The notes under the pieces were generated by a model that was given only the letters and a program-made list of their open reading frames with translations, did no database searches and was not told the DNA's origin. Shown here in pieces: positions 1 through 11,592 of a DNA stretch of 64,000 bases (its first letter is position 1; the number at the start of each line of letters is the position of its first letter). The position numbers were made by a program, and so were the translations under genes. This stretch comes from Streblospio benedicti (taxonomy: Eukaryota; Annelida; Polychaeta; Spionida; Spionidae): assembly GCA_019095985.1 (NCBI GenBank), contig CM032669.1:58165418-58229417 (forward strand), given 5' to 3'.

Positions 1-119
1 CTGATGGATTGTCTGCAGGGTCGGGGACCATTGGTTTCAAACAATACAGTCCTGATGGATTGTCTGCAGGGCGGGAGTCAGCTCACGCTGTAACTCTTAT
101 TGCAGTATCAGTAGTATGG

Positions 120-1130
120 TAAAGCATGTGGACTAGATGGTTTTACTGGGGAACATTTAAAGTATGCTAGTGGTAAGCTACATGTACTATTGGCACTTGT
201 TGTTAATGCCACGATTATCCATGGTCATGTTCCACGGCAAATGATGGACACTTTTATTGTACCACTAGTTAAAGACAAAAAAGGAAATTTAAGTGCAAAG
301 GACAACTATCGTCCATTAGCTATAACTTGTGTTTTACCTAAAATGTTAGAAATACTCATACTCAATCGTTATAAATTACTGTTTACAACCCCAGACAATC
401 AATTTGGTTTTAAAACAAAGTTGTCAACTGAAATGTGCATTTATGCCCTTAAGCAAATAACAGAGTATTACACTCATGCTGGTAATCCGATGTATATATG
501 TTTTCTTGATGGAACCAAAGACTTTGATAAGGTTAATCACTGGACCCTATTTAAAAAGCTATTGATAGGAAGTTACCAATATTGATTGTTAGAATCTTAT
601 AGGTATGGTACAGTAAACACTATTTTTATGTTAGATGGAATGGATATATGTTTCTGAACCTTTTATAATGTTAGTAATGGAGTTCGACAGGGTAGTTTAT
701 TGTCACCCTTTTTTCTAAAATTTGTATACTGATGAGATCAGTGTAAATCTTAATAGACTGAGAGATGGGTGTCAAGTTAACCACCTGTTTTATGCGGATG
801 ATGCTGTGTTATTGGCCCCGTCTCCATCTGCTATGCAGAAATTACTCGCTATATGTGATAAGTTTGCCAGTGAACATGAATTAGTATATAATGTGTGTTT
901 TAATGTGCGTTAAACCAAGATGGTTAAAAATCTGAGCATACCTGCAATGTATTTAGATGGTAAACAACTTATGATTGTACATGAGCAAAAATATCTTGGT
1001 GTGTTTCTTACTGATACAATCAAAGATGACTGTGATATAAAGAGACAAATAAGGAGTATTTATGCAAGAGGCAATGTTCTTATTAATAATCTTAGGTTCA
1101 TAAGGTATATACATGTATGTCACTAGCTCT
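120..1130 (+). mobile_element. LINE reverse transcriptase, broken copy A
   Basis: Remnant of a non-LTR retrotransposon pol ORF. Residues visible in order are an N-terminal RT block with DNYRPLAITCVLPKMLE, palm motif A as FLDGTKDFDKVNH, a motif B block SNGVRQGSLLSP near 670-710, and the catalytic box FYADD near 790-800, followed by the KYLGVFLTDTIKDD thumb block. The reading is split over at least three frames: a stop falls after about residue 131 of the first block (near 583), and one-base shifts lie near 722 and 915. No endonuclease domain is present, so the copy is 5' truncated. The clade is not resolved; the motifs are of the kind seen in fish, lancelet and mollusc LINEs. It shares its breaks with the copy at 5280-6274, so the two arose by duplication of an already dead copy. 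Confidence 0.85.
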
Positions 1131-1490
1131 GTAATAATGCTTGTAATTCTTCTCTGGTGTGAACAGTCCTTGGGTGGGGTTTTGTTGGTCGTGTTGGGTT
1201 ACCCCACCTGTTTTGAAAAATAAATACGTCAACTCCACCCAGTCTTATCTGGGCTTAGGGAGTTGACAATTACACACTAAAATTGATTTTTAGTTTTTGC
1301 AAAATTAGCGTATCACCTGGTTTGTGGTTAGTGACCTAAATTTTTCTGTTCGGTCAGTGACCAAGATTTTATTGGTAGTAATAAGACCTAATTTCTTAAC
1401 CCGGATATCCGGAAAGTAACACGGCTTCCATTCCTGCCTAAAGTTCCAACAGTCAAGACGTGTTGAGATTTGCTCTCAAATTTAGTAATC
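1131..1490 (+). mobile_element. LINE 3' tail and shared flank
   Basis: This stretch continues the copy downstream of the RT block and is matched at 6275-6800, so it belongs to the duplicated unit. The block with TTGAAAAATAAATACGTC recurs three times in the window (near 1213, 6356 and 6986), consistent with a LINE 3' untranslated region. At about 1270 this copy lacks a roughly 165-base segment that the second copy has at 6421-6590. No ORF of interest was seen. Confidence 0.6.
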
Positions 1491-2760
1491 CATCTGTGTT
1501 TGGATATTTTTCACAGTTTTTTTTGCGTGTTTCGCCTGGATCACCTCTATTTAGTTTATCATTTACGTGAGTACGTTTATCTGCGGTTTTCTTTATGTAA
1601 ATGGGACACTATGATTTAATTGTTAGGTTAATTGCTTAACCGTTGCCGTTGGCACGTGATGTAATTTGAATACTCTGTAGAGTTAAGGTATTTCAATTAT
1701 TCTATTATAGACGTATATGGGTTATATGTTCATTAGTCCCTATATATAAGTACTTTATCGGTGGTATTCACTATGTACGTGTTATATTAATTATTTCTTT
1801 GTTCAGGTGGTTAACGGCTTGGCCGTAACCACGTGTTTAATTGTTTGCTGTTTTCTTTTTCCAAATACCCTGTGAGTTAAATCTTTTTAATTATCGTTTT
1901 ATATATTATATGGGTTATATGTTTATTAGTCCCGTATATACGTATAGTACGAGTATCGAACAAGTATCGAACATTTTTGGCATATTTCTGGACGTATAAG
2001 TACAAGTGACAAGTAACCTTACCTTCCGTTTATAATCAATATCCATTGTACACTTATCAAGATTATTATCAACATCAAGTGTGATATCTGGTTATCACAT
2101 TGACCTCTAGAAACAAATTTTTTTTTTTTAAGTTGCACTATCGGTTTATTATTTTCAATGCAATGGCGACAAGAGCATAACGACCACGTGCTTCTAAACA
2201 TGCATGACCGCGAACTTTTTTAATTCTGATTGCCATAACGTTTAATATCTTGCTTATTTTTCATAGGATTTTGAAGTTTAATACATGTATTTAACGAGAA
2301 AAAGGTCTAGATTACGAATATATATTTATTTTACAATCAAAACAATCCATTATCCGGAAAACAACCGGTAACATATCGGCACAATTCAAACCTCGATCTA
2401 GATCTTGGGCACGATTTAGTCTTTATCGCCCTATAAAGGACCGGTAACATACCTTAGATTATCAATAGAAACCGGGTGACGAGGCTAATCTATTGCTTGC
2501 CTAATGCCTATTCGCGATTTTTTCCCCTGCATTTTTTCGGTGAAATTATTTTAATATGATGTTTGAGTTCCCCTCTGACAAAGGCTCTGTCAACAAACAT
2601 TTTTTAAATATGAAATTCGGTGTTTTTAATATGATGTTTGAAAGTTATTCTACTGGTGTTTGAGTTCCTAACTCTCTAAAAGCTGGGGCCAAGATTTCAT
2701 GTCCGGATAAAGCGGATTTACGGATAATCAGGATCCGGATATTTCGGACCTATACTGTAT
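1491..2760. other. gene-free, hairpin-rich AT-rich stretch
   Basis: No coding signal was found. Two related blocks (about 1620-1760 and 1800-1960) each pair a short inverted repeat with a GGGTTATATGT..ATTAGTCCC element. One example is GGTTAACGGC paired with GCCGTAACC near 1810-1832. A single precursor-like unit of the array downstream (GTGATA..TTATCACA) occurs near 2080-2100. The hairpin style matches the tandem array that follows, so this may be its diverged edge. Confidence 0.4.
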
Positions 2761-2799
2761 ATGTTATTTAGTATATATTTTTACATATACAACTTTCCT

Positions 2800-4035
2800 T
2801 TCGTGGGTGTTATTGGGTTACCACGTCTATTACTAGGTTTACAACCCTCGTGTGTGATTTTCTGGTTATCACATGGTTTATTCTTACTAACACGTGTGAG
2901 GTACTTTAGGTTGCCTCACGTCTATTTCACTATATTTACAACCCTCGTGTGTGATACTCTGGTTATCACATGGCTATTCTTATTAGACACGTGTGAGGTA
3001 CTTTAGGTTACCTCATGTCTATTCTATACTTATTTACAACCCTCGTGTGTGATACTCTGGTTATCACATGGTTATTCTTACTAACACGTGTGAGGTACTT
3101 TAGGTTGCCTCACGTCTATTTTACTATATTTTCAACCGTCGTGTGTGATACTTTGGTTATCACATGGTTATTCTTACTAACACGTGTGAGGTACTTTAGG
3201 TTGCCTCACGTCTATTTTACTATATTTTCAACCGTCGTGTGTGATACTTTGGTTATCACATGGTTATTCTTACTAACACGTGTGAGGTACTTTAGGTTGC
3301 CTCACGTCTATTTTACTATATTTTCAACCGTCGTGTGTGATACTTTGGTTATCACATGGTTATTCTTACTAGACACGTGTGAGGTACTTAGGTTGCCTCA
3401 TGGTCTACTTTACTATATTTTCAACCGTCGTGTGTGATACTTTGGTTATCACATGGTTATTCTTACTAACATGTGTGAGGTACTTTAGGTTGCCTCACGT
3501 CTATTTTACTATATTTTCAACCGTCGTGTGTGATACTTTGGTTATCACATGGTTATTCTTACTAGACACGTGTGAGGTACTTAGGTTGCCTCATGGTCTA
3601 CTTTACTATATTTTCAACCGTCGTGTGTGATACTTTGGTTATCACATGGTTATTCTTACTAACATGTGTGAGGTACTTTAGGTTGCCTCACGTCTTTTTA
3701 CTATATTTACAACCCTCGTGTGTGATACTCTGGTTATCACATGGTTATTCTTACTAGACACGTGTGAGGTACTTTAGGTTACCTCATGTCTATTCTATAC
3801 TAGATTTACAACCCTCGTGTGTGATACTCTGGTTATCACATGGTTATTCTTACTAACACGTGTGAGGTACTTTTAGGTTGCCTCACGTCTATTTTACTAT
3901 TTTTACAACCCTCGTGTGTGATACTCTTGTTATCACATGGTTATTCTTACTAACACGTGTGAGGTACTTTAGGTTACCTCACGTCTATTTACTAGTTTTA
4001 CAACCCTCGTTGGTGATACTGTGGCTTATCATACG
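2800..4035. repeat. 96-bp tandem array, 12-13 units, two hairpins per unit
   Basis: The period is about 96 bp (some units 97), marked by TTATCACATGG recurring near 2866, 2961, 3060, 3158, 3254, 3351, 3447, 3543, 3640, 3737, 3833 and 3931. Each unit holds two inverted repeats: TGTGATA..TTATCACA, and GTGAGG..CCTCAC preceded by the E-box-like ACACGTGT. Between about 3365 and 3750 two variant units alternate (one with ACTAGACACGTG, one with CTAACATGTG), giving a higher-order dimer of about 193 bp present twice. Because 96 is divisible by three, long open frames run through it; these are a by-product of the period and not genes. Confidence 0.95.
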
Positions 4036-4142
4036 GTTAATGTTTTCCATGTGTGTGGTACATGTATTTGAATGTTTATTTAAACACTTCACATGAAGTG
4101 CCTCATTTACACATCTCCTGTTGTTAGTTAGTCTTTTTCAGC

Positions 4143-4730
4143 ATGCCTCCTAAGAAGAGAGCCAGCACTAAGCCAGTCAAGCGTCTGGGTAAAGCTACAG
4201 TCAAACGCTATGCTAAGTCGGCCATCACCAGTCCACCAGTAGAGGAGACACCAGTCCAAGGGAATGTTCCCTCTTCTTTGGCCCAGTTTCAAAAGAGAGT
4301 TGGTCGCGACCCAGCAGCAAATGGCTCTGCTCACCCAGTCACTGGCACAGCAGAATACATCAGTTGCTACAGCGTCACCGCTGTCGGCCCCTACGCAACC
4401 CACACCAGTTTTCTTCACGCAGTCGCAGGCCTCGACCTCTGCACCTCTAGAGCCATCACCTTCAGTAGCTGGGGCGATCGACCAGCTTTTTGGTGAGGAT
4501 CCTATGGACAATTTCCTCACACTGGGTGCTAGCCTGGATATCAGAGTTGTTTCTAAAATACATGCGGGCGAATATGTTGATCTAACTTTACTGTATTCTG
4601 AAGGAGATTCGGCTCAGCAGCTAGATTTTGACCCGATCACAGGGTGCTGGAGCTCTCTAGGCAGTACCAGGATGGGGTGTATTTGCGCTATGACACACTT
4701 TTCTACCTCAGTCCTGATGGATTAGTGGTG
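4143..4730 (+). mobile_element. fossil retroelement first ORF (gag/DIRS-like), broken
   Basis: The translation opens with a lysine-rich MPPKKRASTKPVKRLGKA stretch, then a Q/S/T/P-rich middle, then a block around LGASLDIRVVSKIHAGEYVD. That last block resembles the conserved part of the first ORF of DIRS-like, tyrosine-recombinase retroelements in invertebrates. This is a resemblance from memory, not a search. No reverse transcriptase, integrase or recombinase follows, and no terminal repeats were recognised. It is a broken fragment, an old copy embedded between the tandem array and LINE debris. The family assignment is weak. Confidence 0.4.
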
Positions 4731-5285
4731 TCAGGGACCATTGGTTTCGAACAGCTACATTGGTTTCCTGACAAATAGTGCTCACCATGGCCAAGAAGTC
4801 AGGAAAGAAGTTTGTCAGTGTTACTGAATGAAAAAAAGTTGTTTGGGACGTACGCTGCCGTTTACTTAACAGCACATCCTTCAGAGGGCTTAACAGCACA
4901 TCCTTAGGCAGTACCAGGGATGGGGTGTCGCGACCTACCTCATGATGGAAGGGTCGGGGACCATTGGCTGGAGCTGAGTCTCAGGCAGTACCAGGATGGG
5001 GTGTATTTGGACTAGATGGTATTATGGGGAACATTTAAAATACTAGTGGTAAGCTACTTTACTATTACCTCAGTCCATGATCCATGGTCTGCAGGGGCAA
5101 ATGGGGACCATTGGTTTACCACTAGTTAAAGAAAAATAAATTTCGCGTGAGACAACTATCGTCCATTGCTATAACTTGTTTTTATGGGCCCAGGTATCAG
5201 TAGTATGGTAAAAGCATGTCTAGGGACTAGGATGGTATTATTTGGGGAACATTTTTTTAAAGTATGCTAGTGGTCTGCTACATCG
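4731..5285 (+). repeat. scrambled patch of LINE and fossil-ORF sequence
   Basis: Short pieces of neighbouring sequence recur here in altered order. The block around GGGGACCATTGG occurs near 26, 4733, 4957 and 5104. GGCAGTACCAGG occurs near 4660, 4907 and 4983. The LINE block GGGGAACATTTAAA (copy A near 150) recurs near 5030 and 5240. No frame survives. It looks either like repeated local rearrangement or like a collapsed consensus of several tandem copies. Confidence 0.6.
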
Positions 5286-6274
5286 GGTACTATTGGCACT
5301 TGTTGTTAATGCCATGATTATCCATGGTCATGTTCCATGTGGACTAAATGATGGACACTTTTATTGTACCACTAGTTAAAGACAAAAAAGGAACGGCAAA
5401 TGATGGAAGTAGTTAAAGAGACAAAAAAGGAAATTTAAGTGCAAAGGACAACTATCGTCCATTAGCTATAACTTGTGTTTTACCTAAAATGTTAGAAATA
5501 CTCATACTCAATCGTTATAAATTACTGTTTACAACCCCAGACAATCAATTTGGTTTTAAAACAAAGTTGTCAACTGAAATGTGCATTTATGCCCTTAAGC
5601 AAATAACAGAGTATTACACTCATGCTGGTAATCCGATGTATATATGTTTTCTTGATGGAACCAAAGACTTTGATAAGGTTAATCACTGGACCCTATTTAA
5701 AAAGCTATTGATAGGAAGTTACCAATATTGATTGTTAGAATCTTATAGGTATGGTACAGTAAACACTATTTTTATGTTAGATGGAATGGATATGTTTCTG
5801 AACCTTTTATAATGTTAGTAATGGAGTTCGACAGGGTAGTTTATTGTCACCTTTTTTTCTAAAATTTGTATACTGATGAGATCAGTGTAAATCTTAATAG
5901 ACTGAGAGATGGGTGTCAAGTTAACCACCTGTTTTATGCGGATGATGCTGTGTTATTGGCCCCGTCTCCATCTGCTATGCAGAAATTACTCGCTATATGT
6001 GATAAGTTTGCCAGTGAACATGAATTAGTATATAATGTGTGTTTTAATGTGCGTTAAACCAAGATGGTTAAAAATCTGAGCATACCTGCAATGTATTTAG
6101 ATGGTAAACAACTTATGATTGTACATGAGCAAAAATATCTTGGTGTGTTTCTTACTGATACAATCAAAGATGACTGTGATATAAAGAGACAAATAAGGAG
6201 TATTTATGCAAGAGGCAATGTTCTTATTAATAATCTTAGGTTCATAAGGTATATACATGTATGTCACTAGCTCT
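5280..6274 (+). mobile_element. LINE reverse transcriptase, broken copy B
   Basis: Near-identical to copy A at 120-1130. The three frame blocks (about 5489-5731, 5866-6057 and 6064-6270) translate to the same residues as in copy A, including FLDGTKDFDKVNH and FYADD. The same internal stop and frame breaks are present. Shared breaks plus shared downstream sequence mean the two are duplicates of one dead copy and not two separate insertions. Confidence 0.85.
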
Positions 6275-7145
6275 GTAATAATGCTTGTAATTCTTCTCTG
6301 GTGTGAACAGTCCTTGGGTGGGGTTTTTTGTTGGTGTTGGGTTACCCCACCTGTTTTGAAAAATAAATACGTCAACTCCACCCAGTCTTATCTGGGCTTA
6401 GGGAGTTGACAATTACACACTACTTCTCTGTTTCGTCCCCCTTTTTCAAAAAACAAGCTCAGCCTGTTCACACCAGTAGACATTTGTATGTACAACTTTT
6501 TTATTATATTCTGTAGTAATTCCTCACATATAACTCTATTCTTAATTGAGTAACAAACTAAAAATAACAATTTTTAACTTGTCTTAAAAATTGATTTTTA
6601 GTTTTTGCAAAATTAGCGTATCACCTGGTTTGTGGTTAGTGACCTAAAGGTTTCTGTTCGGTCAGTGACCAAGATCTTATTGGTAGTATAAGACCTAATT
6701 TCTTAACCCGGATATCCGGAAAGTAACGCACGGCCCATTCCTGCCTAAAGTTCCAACAGTCAAGACGTGTTGAGATTTGCTCTCAAATTTAGTAACCACC
6801 TCTACCCCAGCCACCACCCTGTTTTTTGGTGGTTTTTAATCTTGTAGTTTTTCAAGGGTACTGTTTTTATTGGTTTAGTTATTTTTATTGTAATTTCTAT
6901 GTTTGTCTTCTAGCAATGTGTATTGTAGTAAGTCTGTATGTATCATGTATTGTACTAGGGGTCGTGTTGGGTTACCCCACCTGTTTTGAAAAATAAATAC
7001 GTCAACTCCACCCAGTCTTATCTGGGCTTAGGGAGTTGACAATTACACACTACTTCTCTGTTTCGTCCCCCTTTTTCAAAAAACAAGCTCAGCCTGTTCA
7101 CACCAGTAGACATTTGTATGTACAACTTTTTTATTATATTCTGGC
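6275..7145 (+). repeat. LINE 3' tail with internal duplication
   Basis: The block about 6331-6515 (from the CACCTGTTTTGAAAAATAAA segment to TACAACTTTTTTATTATATT) is repeated almost exactly at about 6966-7142. Between the two lies LINE-like 3' sequence that copy A lacks. No coding potential was seen. The ORF-like readings here are continuations of this untranslated sequence. Confidence 0.65.
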
Positions 7146-7328
7146 AATAATAATAGTAAGGGCCTATAGACCGGACACCATCGATAAGCAAATGCGACAG
7201 TATCAGCCCAATAACATCATATTACTAACATCCATATATATTTTTATTATTGATTATGATATTATCGAAGGTCTGTTGTTTGACAGCTATACATGCTCAT
7301 TCACTTGTGTCTATTGACTTCCTTTCAG

Positions 7329-8327
7329 CCAAACAAGTATTATTGTAATATAAGAACATTTCCTTCTGAGAGAATATGTCGTCCTTGCCATATCGACTGC
7401 ACTATCAAACATGGATGTAAAGGTCCTTTTAGAAGAAGACTGTTTGCCTTTGTGAAAATAGCCAATACAGATTCGATAGATCTTGTGTAAAAACCTGTCC
7501 ATCAGCATATCCATATATCAACATTGAGCTTAATAAGTGTACCAATACATGTGCTTTGGTATTTGAAAACACATGTAAAGATCGCTGCCCTGCGACACAT
7601 ATTTAGCAGAAAACCAGACTTTGCGTCAGGTGCCATAGCGACTGTGTTGGAGGATGTACAGGGCCTGAAAAACAGGACTGCAATCCATGCGACGTGCGTA
7701 TTTATGAGAACAAGACAAGAGAATGTCTTCCAGAGTGTCCACCACAACATAGATTTCCATTACAATGAAACTTGCATAGCGCATTGTCCTGAAGAACAGA
7801 AATATATCCTTAACAACATATGCGTGAGTTAGTGTCCAAATGACAAGTTTCTTGTGATGCTAACAAATGAATGTGTTGACATTTGTCCCAAAGGGAATGT
7901 ATTACACTCATAGGTCTGATAACGCCAAGCGCGAGCATAATGAGCATACACATGGTTATTGTGTGTGCCACGGGCATGTAGTATTTTTGGAGCTAGATAT
8001 ACCGGTGACTTTGAGAACATGGAGACCTAGAGATGATGTATGATATACATTTTCAAAACGGTGCAACATTAAAAACCATACAGAAAATATTGCAGCTGAA
8101 AGTCAGTGTATTGATCTTTACTTCATCTGCTATGGGAACTGCCTACATAGATATTGGTACATACCACACATCATCCTGTGCATTATAGTGGCTTGTGGTA
8201 CAATATTAGGTATTTCATGTAAATGCAAAAACACGTGTCAAACCTAATCACGAGGAGGCAATTATGGACAAGATAGAACACCTCCTTACGTTGTCAGATG
8301 ATGAATGTGGAGCAACAATTAAGGCAG
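7329..8327 (+). pseudogene. cysteine-rich (furin-like) receptor fragment, broken
   Basis: An acceptor-like CTTTCAG at 7322-7328 and a donor-like GCAG|GTAAGG at 8327/8328 bound about 1 kb that reads as a receptor ectodomain in shifting frames. Visible pieces are RICRPCHIDC (near 7370), SCVKTCPSAYPY (near 7485), CHSDCVGGCTGPEKQDCNPC (near 7640), then CPEEQKYILNNICV (near 7785) and NECVDICPKGN. The spacing of C-x3-C-x3-C with GCTGP matches furin-like cysteine-rich domains of EGFR/insulin-receptor-type proteins. A hydrophobic segment IPHIILCIIVACGTILGIS (near 8165-8215) looks like a membrane span followed by a short cytoplasmic start. At least three in-frame stops and several frame changes (near 7440, 7600, 7750, 7835 and 8245) make this a pseudogene or poorly sequenced exon. 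No kinase domain was seen. Confidence 0.55.
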
Positions 8328-9235
8328 GTAAGGATCTCTTTATTAAGAACATATATCAAACTACGATTCACATACCGGTATTTATCATTCTTTTTCAAGT
8401 AATTTCATCATGGTTATCATGATTCAGAGAAGTATCCAATAACCCTGTTCAAACAGGGGTGATACTATGGTTATCATGCTTGTACTCAGCCGGACTTTTC
8501 ACATTTTTAAAAACAGTGTTTAATTGTTTAGAAAAAGAATGATAAATACAAAACCTGGTTCGTTGTGTAACGTGAATTATTTTATCAGGATTCGTTCTTG
8601 TGGCCCAACAGGCTCGCCTTCGGGCTCGCCATGATATGCCCCACACATGGCCGATCTAGCTCCGGATCCTCCAAAACACACCCGGATCTGTCATTTCGGG
8701 GTGGATCGGCGGATTTTGTATCAATATTTATTACGTAACTGTTCGAAGACGAAGCTTGTCATAGTCACTGAGCCGTACAAGCCGTCAGAGACGTTGTAGG
8801 TGACGGGAAAGGGCCGAGACAGACGAAGCATTCTGAAGAGGTGTGATGATCGGCTGCCAGAAATAGCGGCTTCGTGGTCATTAAACCGTGAAATACCATC
8901 AGCTTTGGTCTTTCAACACGTGTTTCTCTTCAAAACAGCAGCATGACGGACCTAGGGCCGTATCCACAATCTAGTCTGTGTATATGGTCGTCTCTGCTGG
9001 TGAGCATCAACTTGAACATCTACAAGGCCGCCTTCTGAAGCTTCATAATCTTCATCTTCTACAGTCTCTTGTATTATTCTCTCTTCTCTCCTCCTTCTGG
9101 TGTTGTTGTTGAGCTACAACACGATTAAGTGCAACGGCTGTCATTGTTACAATTAGTCGTTTCCTAATTATTGTAAATACGTCTTTGAGTTTAACCCTTC
9201 AAAGACACAATGAACAATGATCTCCCCCCCGGGCG
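8328..9235. other. gene-free stretch with repeat debris
   Basis: No coding region was recognised. TGGTTATCATG occurs twice (near 8411 and 8471) in a loosely palindromic arrangement. At 8645-8710 there is an isolated piece of the unknown interspersed repeat seen at 9236, 16660 and 17045 (GCCGATC-TAGCTCC, then CTCCAAAA). The remaining 8720-9230 interrupts that repeat. Confidence 0.4.
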
Positions 9236-9890
9236 GGCCCCATGTGACCTTTCTGATGGACTGAAGGCCAAGGCAAGCTAATGGGACCATTCAGAACTAG
9301 TACACCATAAAAAACGGGAACATCTTTGTGGAAATTGTCCAGCAAACTCACCGTTAGCAGAGAGATATAACGATGAACAAGTTAGTCCTCCAGACGAACC
9401 AGAAAACCAAAACGTTGATCCAGATCAACATCTCAATAATCCTATAACGTGAGCCCACAGCCGAAAAAAAGTCGAAATCACTTCTCCAGAGAAGTGAAAA
9501 CATCTTTTGGGCCAGAACCCGGCAGAAATGTGTCATTTTCCCAGGTGGACACCATTTGTATTGGAGCATCGTGCTGTTGAACAAGATGTTTCCTTTTTCA
9601 TGCTTCCATTGCTTCAGATTGTAATGGTAGCAGTGGCACCTACGGTTTCATCTGTCACAATACATCTTCTCAAAGCAGCAGACAAGGCCACCGTTAAGGA
9701 AAGAGACCTACAAAGGATGTTGCAAATGCTAGTGAAAGCCCCCAGACAGCCCCGAAAAGCTTGGCGATGGAGCACACAACCGAAAAAGTCAAGTCAGCCC
9801 AGAACCGACCAAAAGTGGCCCATTCCCTGCCGAACCAACCAAATCACTCCACATTTGAAGCCAGATCACGCACGATCCACCCAGAAATGA
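9236..9890. repeat. unknown interspersed repeat, copy 1
   Basis: Shares order and wording with 16660-17040 and 17045-17770. Landmarks are TTTCTGATGGACTG, ACACCATAAAA..CGGGAACATC, CCAGACGA..CCAGAAAA, CTCCAGAGAAGTGA, and GCTTCCATTGCTTCAGATTGTAA. Identity to the other copies is only moderate, so it is old. On the minus strand short open stretches such as LPLQSEAMEA are shared with the third copy, hinting that the ancestor may have been coding. I do not recognise the family. Confidence 0.65.
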
Positions 9891-9950
9891 CAAATCGGGT
9901 GTCTTTTGGAAAGATCGGGAGCTAGGATATACACTGGCAGCCATTAATTG

Positions 9951-9988
9951 CGTCCGTCCGTCCGTCCATCCGTCCGTCCATCCGTCCG
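9951..9988. repeat. (GTCC)n microsatellite
   Basis: About nine imperfect GTCC/ATCC units. It is followed by a moderately conserved-looking AT-rich tail with four GGGCCCA blocks near 10085-10120, a common arrangement at the edge of small interspersed repeats. Confidence 0.9.
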
Positions 9989-10149
9989 GTTCGTTACCCC
10001 TCTACAGGTCGCATCATTTGAGCTAGGATGCTCAAATTTGGCATGTCGGTTGGAAATGGTGACCACAAGAACCCTATTTCACATGGGCCCAAATGGTTCA
10101 TATTTGGGCCCATTTGGGCCCATTATTAGGTCCATTTTACTAGTATTCA

Positions 10150-11590
10150 ATATGCTTTAGCCAGCATATGGAAAAATCAATATCATAAGGCAGCAACATT
10201 AGTCTAGCCTGGTGCTGTTAGCTGCTGAAATATGAATATTGATTTTTGACAATATATAGACAGTGGCATTCCAGTGCTTTTTCCAGGTATAAAACACTGG
10301 TTTGCCTCACCGGGGCGAAAAACTTAGAATGAATTCTATCATATCTGATGAAATTAGAAAAAGTGATTATTGATTAACGGAAGAATAAACCATTTCGGAC
10401 TATTTTATATGCGTATATAAACGCGACAACGGAATGAAATAAGTATGCATACAATATTTCTTTGTTGAGAAAATTGTTGACGATGACATTATACCTTTAC
10501 TAGTACTACAGAACTAGAATTACTATAATTGTATACTCTAAAACTAGAATATTACGTGGCTATTAAATTCTGCGATTTTCATCTATGAATTATTGTGTGA
10601 CTATTTAATGTTGCCATTTTGGTCCATCCTGAACCGACTTTACATAGGCTATTAATGTTTGCTTTGACTATTTAAATTTGTGTTTTGCATCTACCCACGA
10701 AATTCATAAAATAAAATCGTGTACAAACATTTCTAGTTTTACAGTAATACAAATAGAGCAAAACGCACCTTTGCTACTAGAAAATGTATTGAACGAGTTT
10801 GGCAACTAAGGGTGATGTAATCTGACAAAAAAAGTTCAATTAAACTTTCTAGTATCAAACAACAGGTGCGTTTTTATATTTATCCCATAATACCCTATAA
10901 TTGTTGTATGTAATAGCTGTTGTATGGGCTAAGGTACGAGGCATAATTTATGACAGTTTTTTTAATGGTTTGTACATGATTCTGTGGGGACTTTCCTGAA
11001 GTATTCTGGTCATGACGTCACAGACGCTATTTTTAGAACATGAACCAAATCGTAGAAAATCGAGCTGGTATGAAAGGTTATTATTTTAAAAAGTGTTTAT
11101 TCATTGAATTCAGCGTTGAGACATACAAATGAATTCCAGTTACATCAGAAATGACATATCATTTAATTTGATATAAAAACATTATTAGATAACACATTTT
11201 GTTAAAAAATACATAATAATTCGTTTAGTAGCCCCTTTTAAACAAGTCTTAGGCATTTCCATGCATTAGTTTTCATTATAATAGGTTTTACACTACTTTG
11301 ATATTTTTTTAGTACACAGTGGAATGACCATGTGCATTTGCATCAGAATATAGACAATCAAAATAGCTCAACGGCCGTCATTAGGCTCACGTGTGAAAAA
11401 CGATTTCTGGTAAAACATTATGAAAAATTCATAGAGTTAGATTAATATATCTTGCGCCATACAGGAAAAAGATAACAAAATGATTCACTACCTGTTTATA
11501 TTTAAAAAAATCCGACACAATACAACACCAAACAGTGATAGTTGTGAAGATATTCTAATAAATGTTTTAATGAAAAACTTGTTTTAGAAA
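10150..11590. other. gene-free; one shared repeat segment
   Basis: No gene was recognised. Bases 10636-10750 (TATTAATGTTTGCTTTGACT through TTTCTAGTTTTACAGTA) match 40290-40402 with indels, so this is an interspersed repeat fragment. The rest is AT-rich sequence without a pattern I can name. Confidence 0.5.
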
Positions 11591-11592
11591 AA

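Noticed and set aside
2800-4035. CRISPR array
   Set aside because: The whole 96-bp unit repeats with no unique spacers, and the genome is eukaryotic.
2761-4096. Open frames with a 32-residue hydrophobic repeat
   Set aside because: The 96-bp period is a multiple of three, so frames stay open without selection. Units of 97 bases and the hairpin structure argue for a non-coding satellite.
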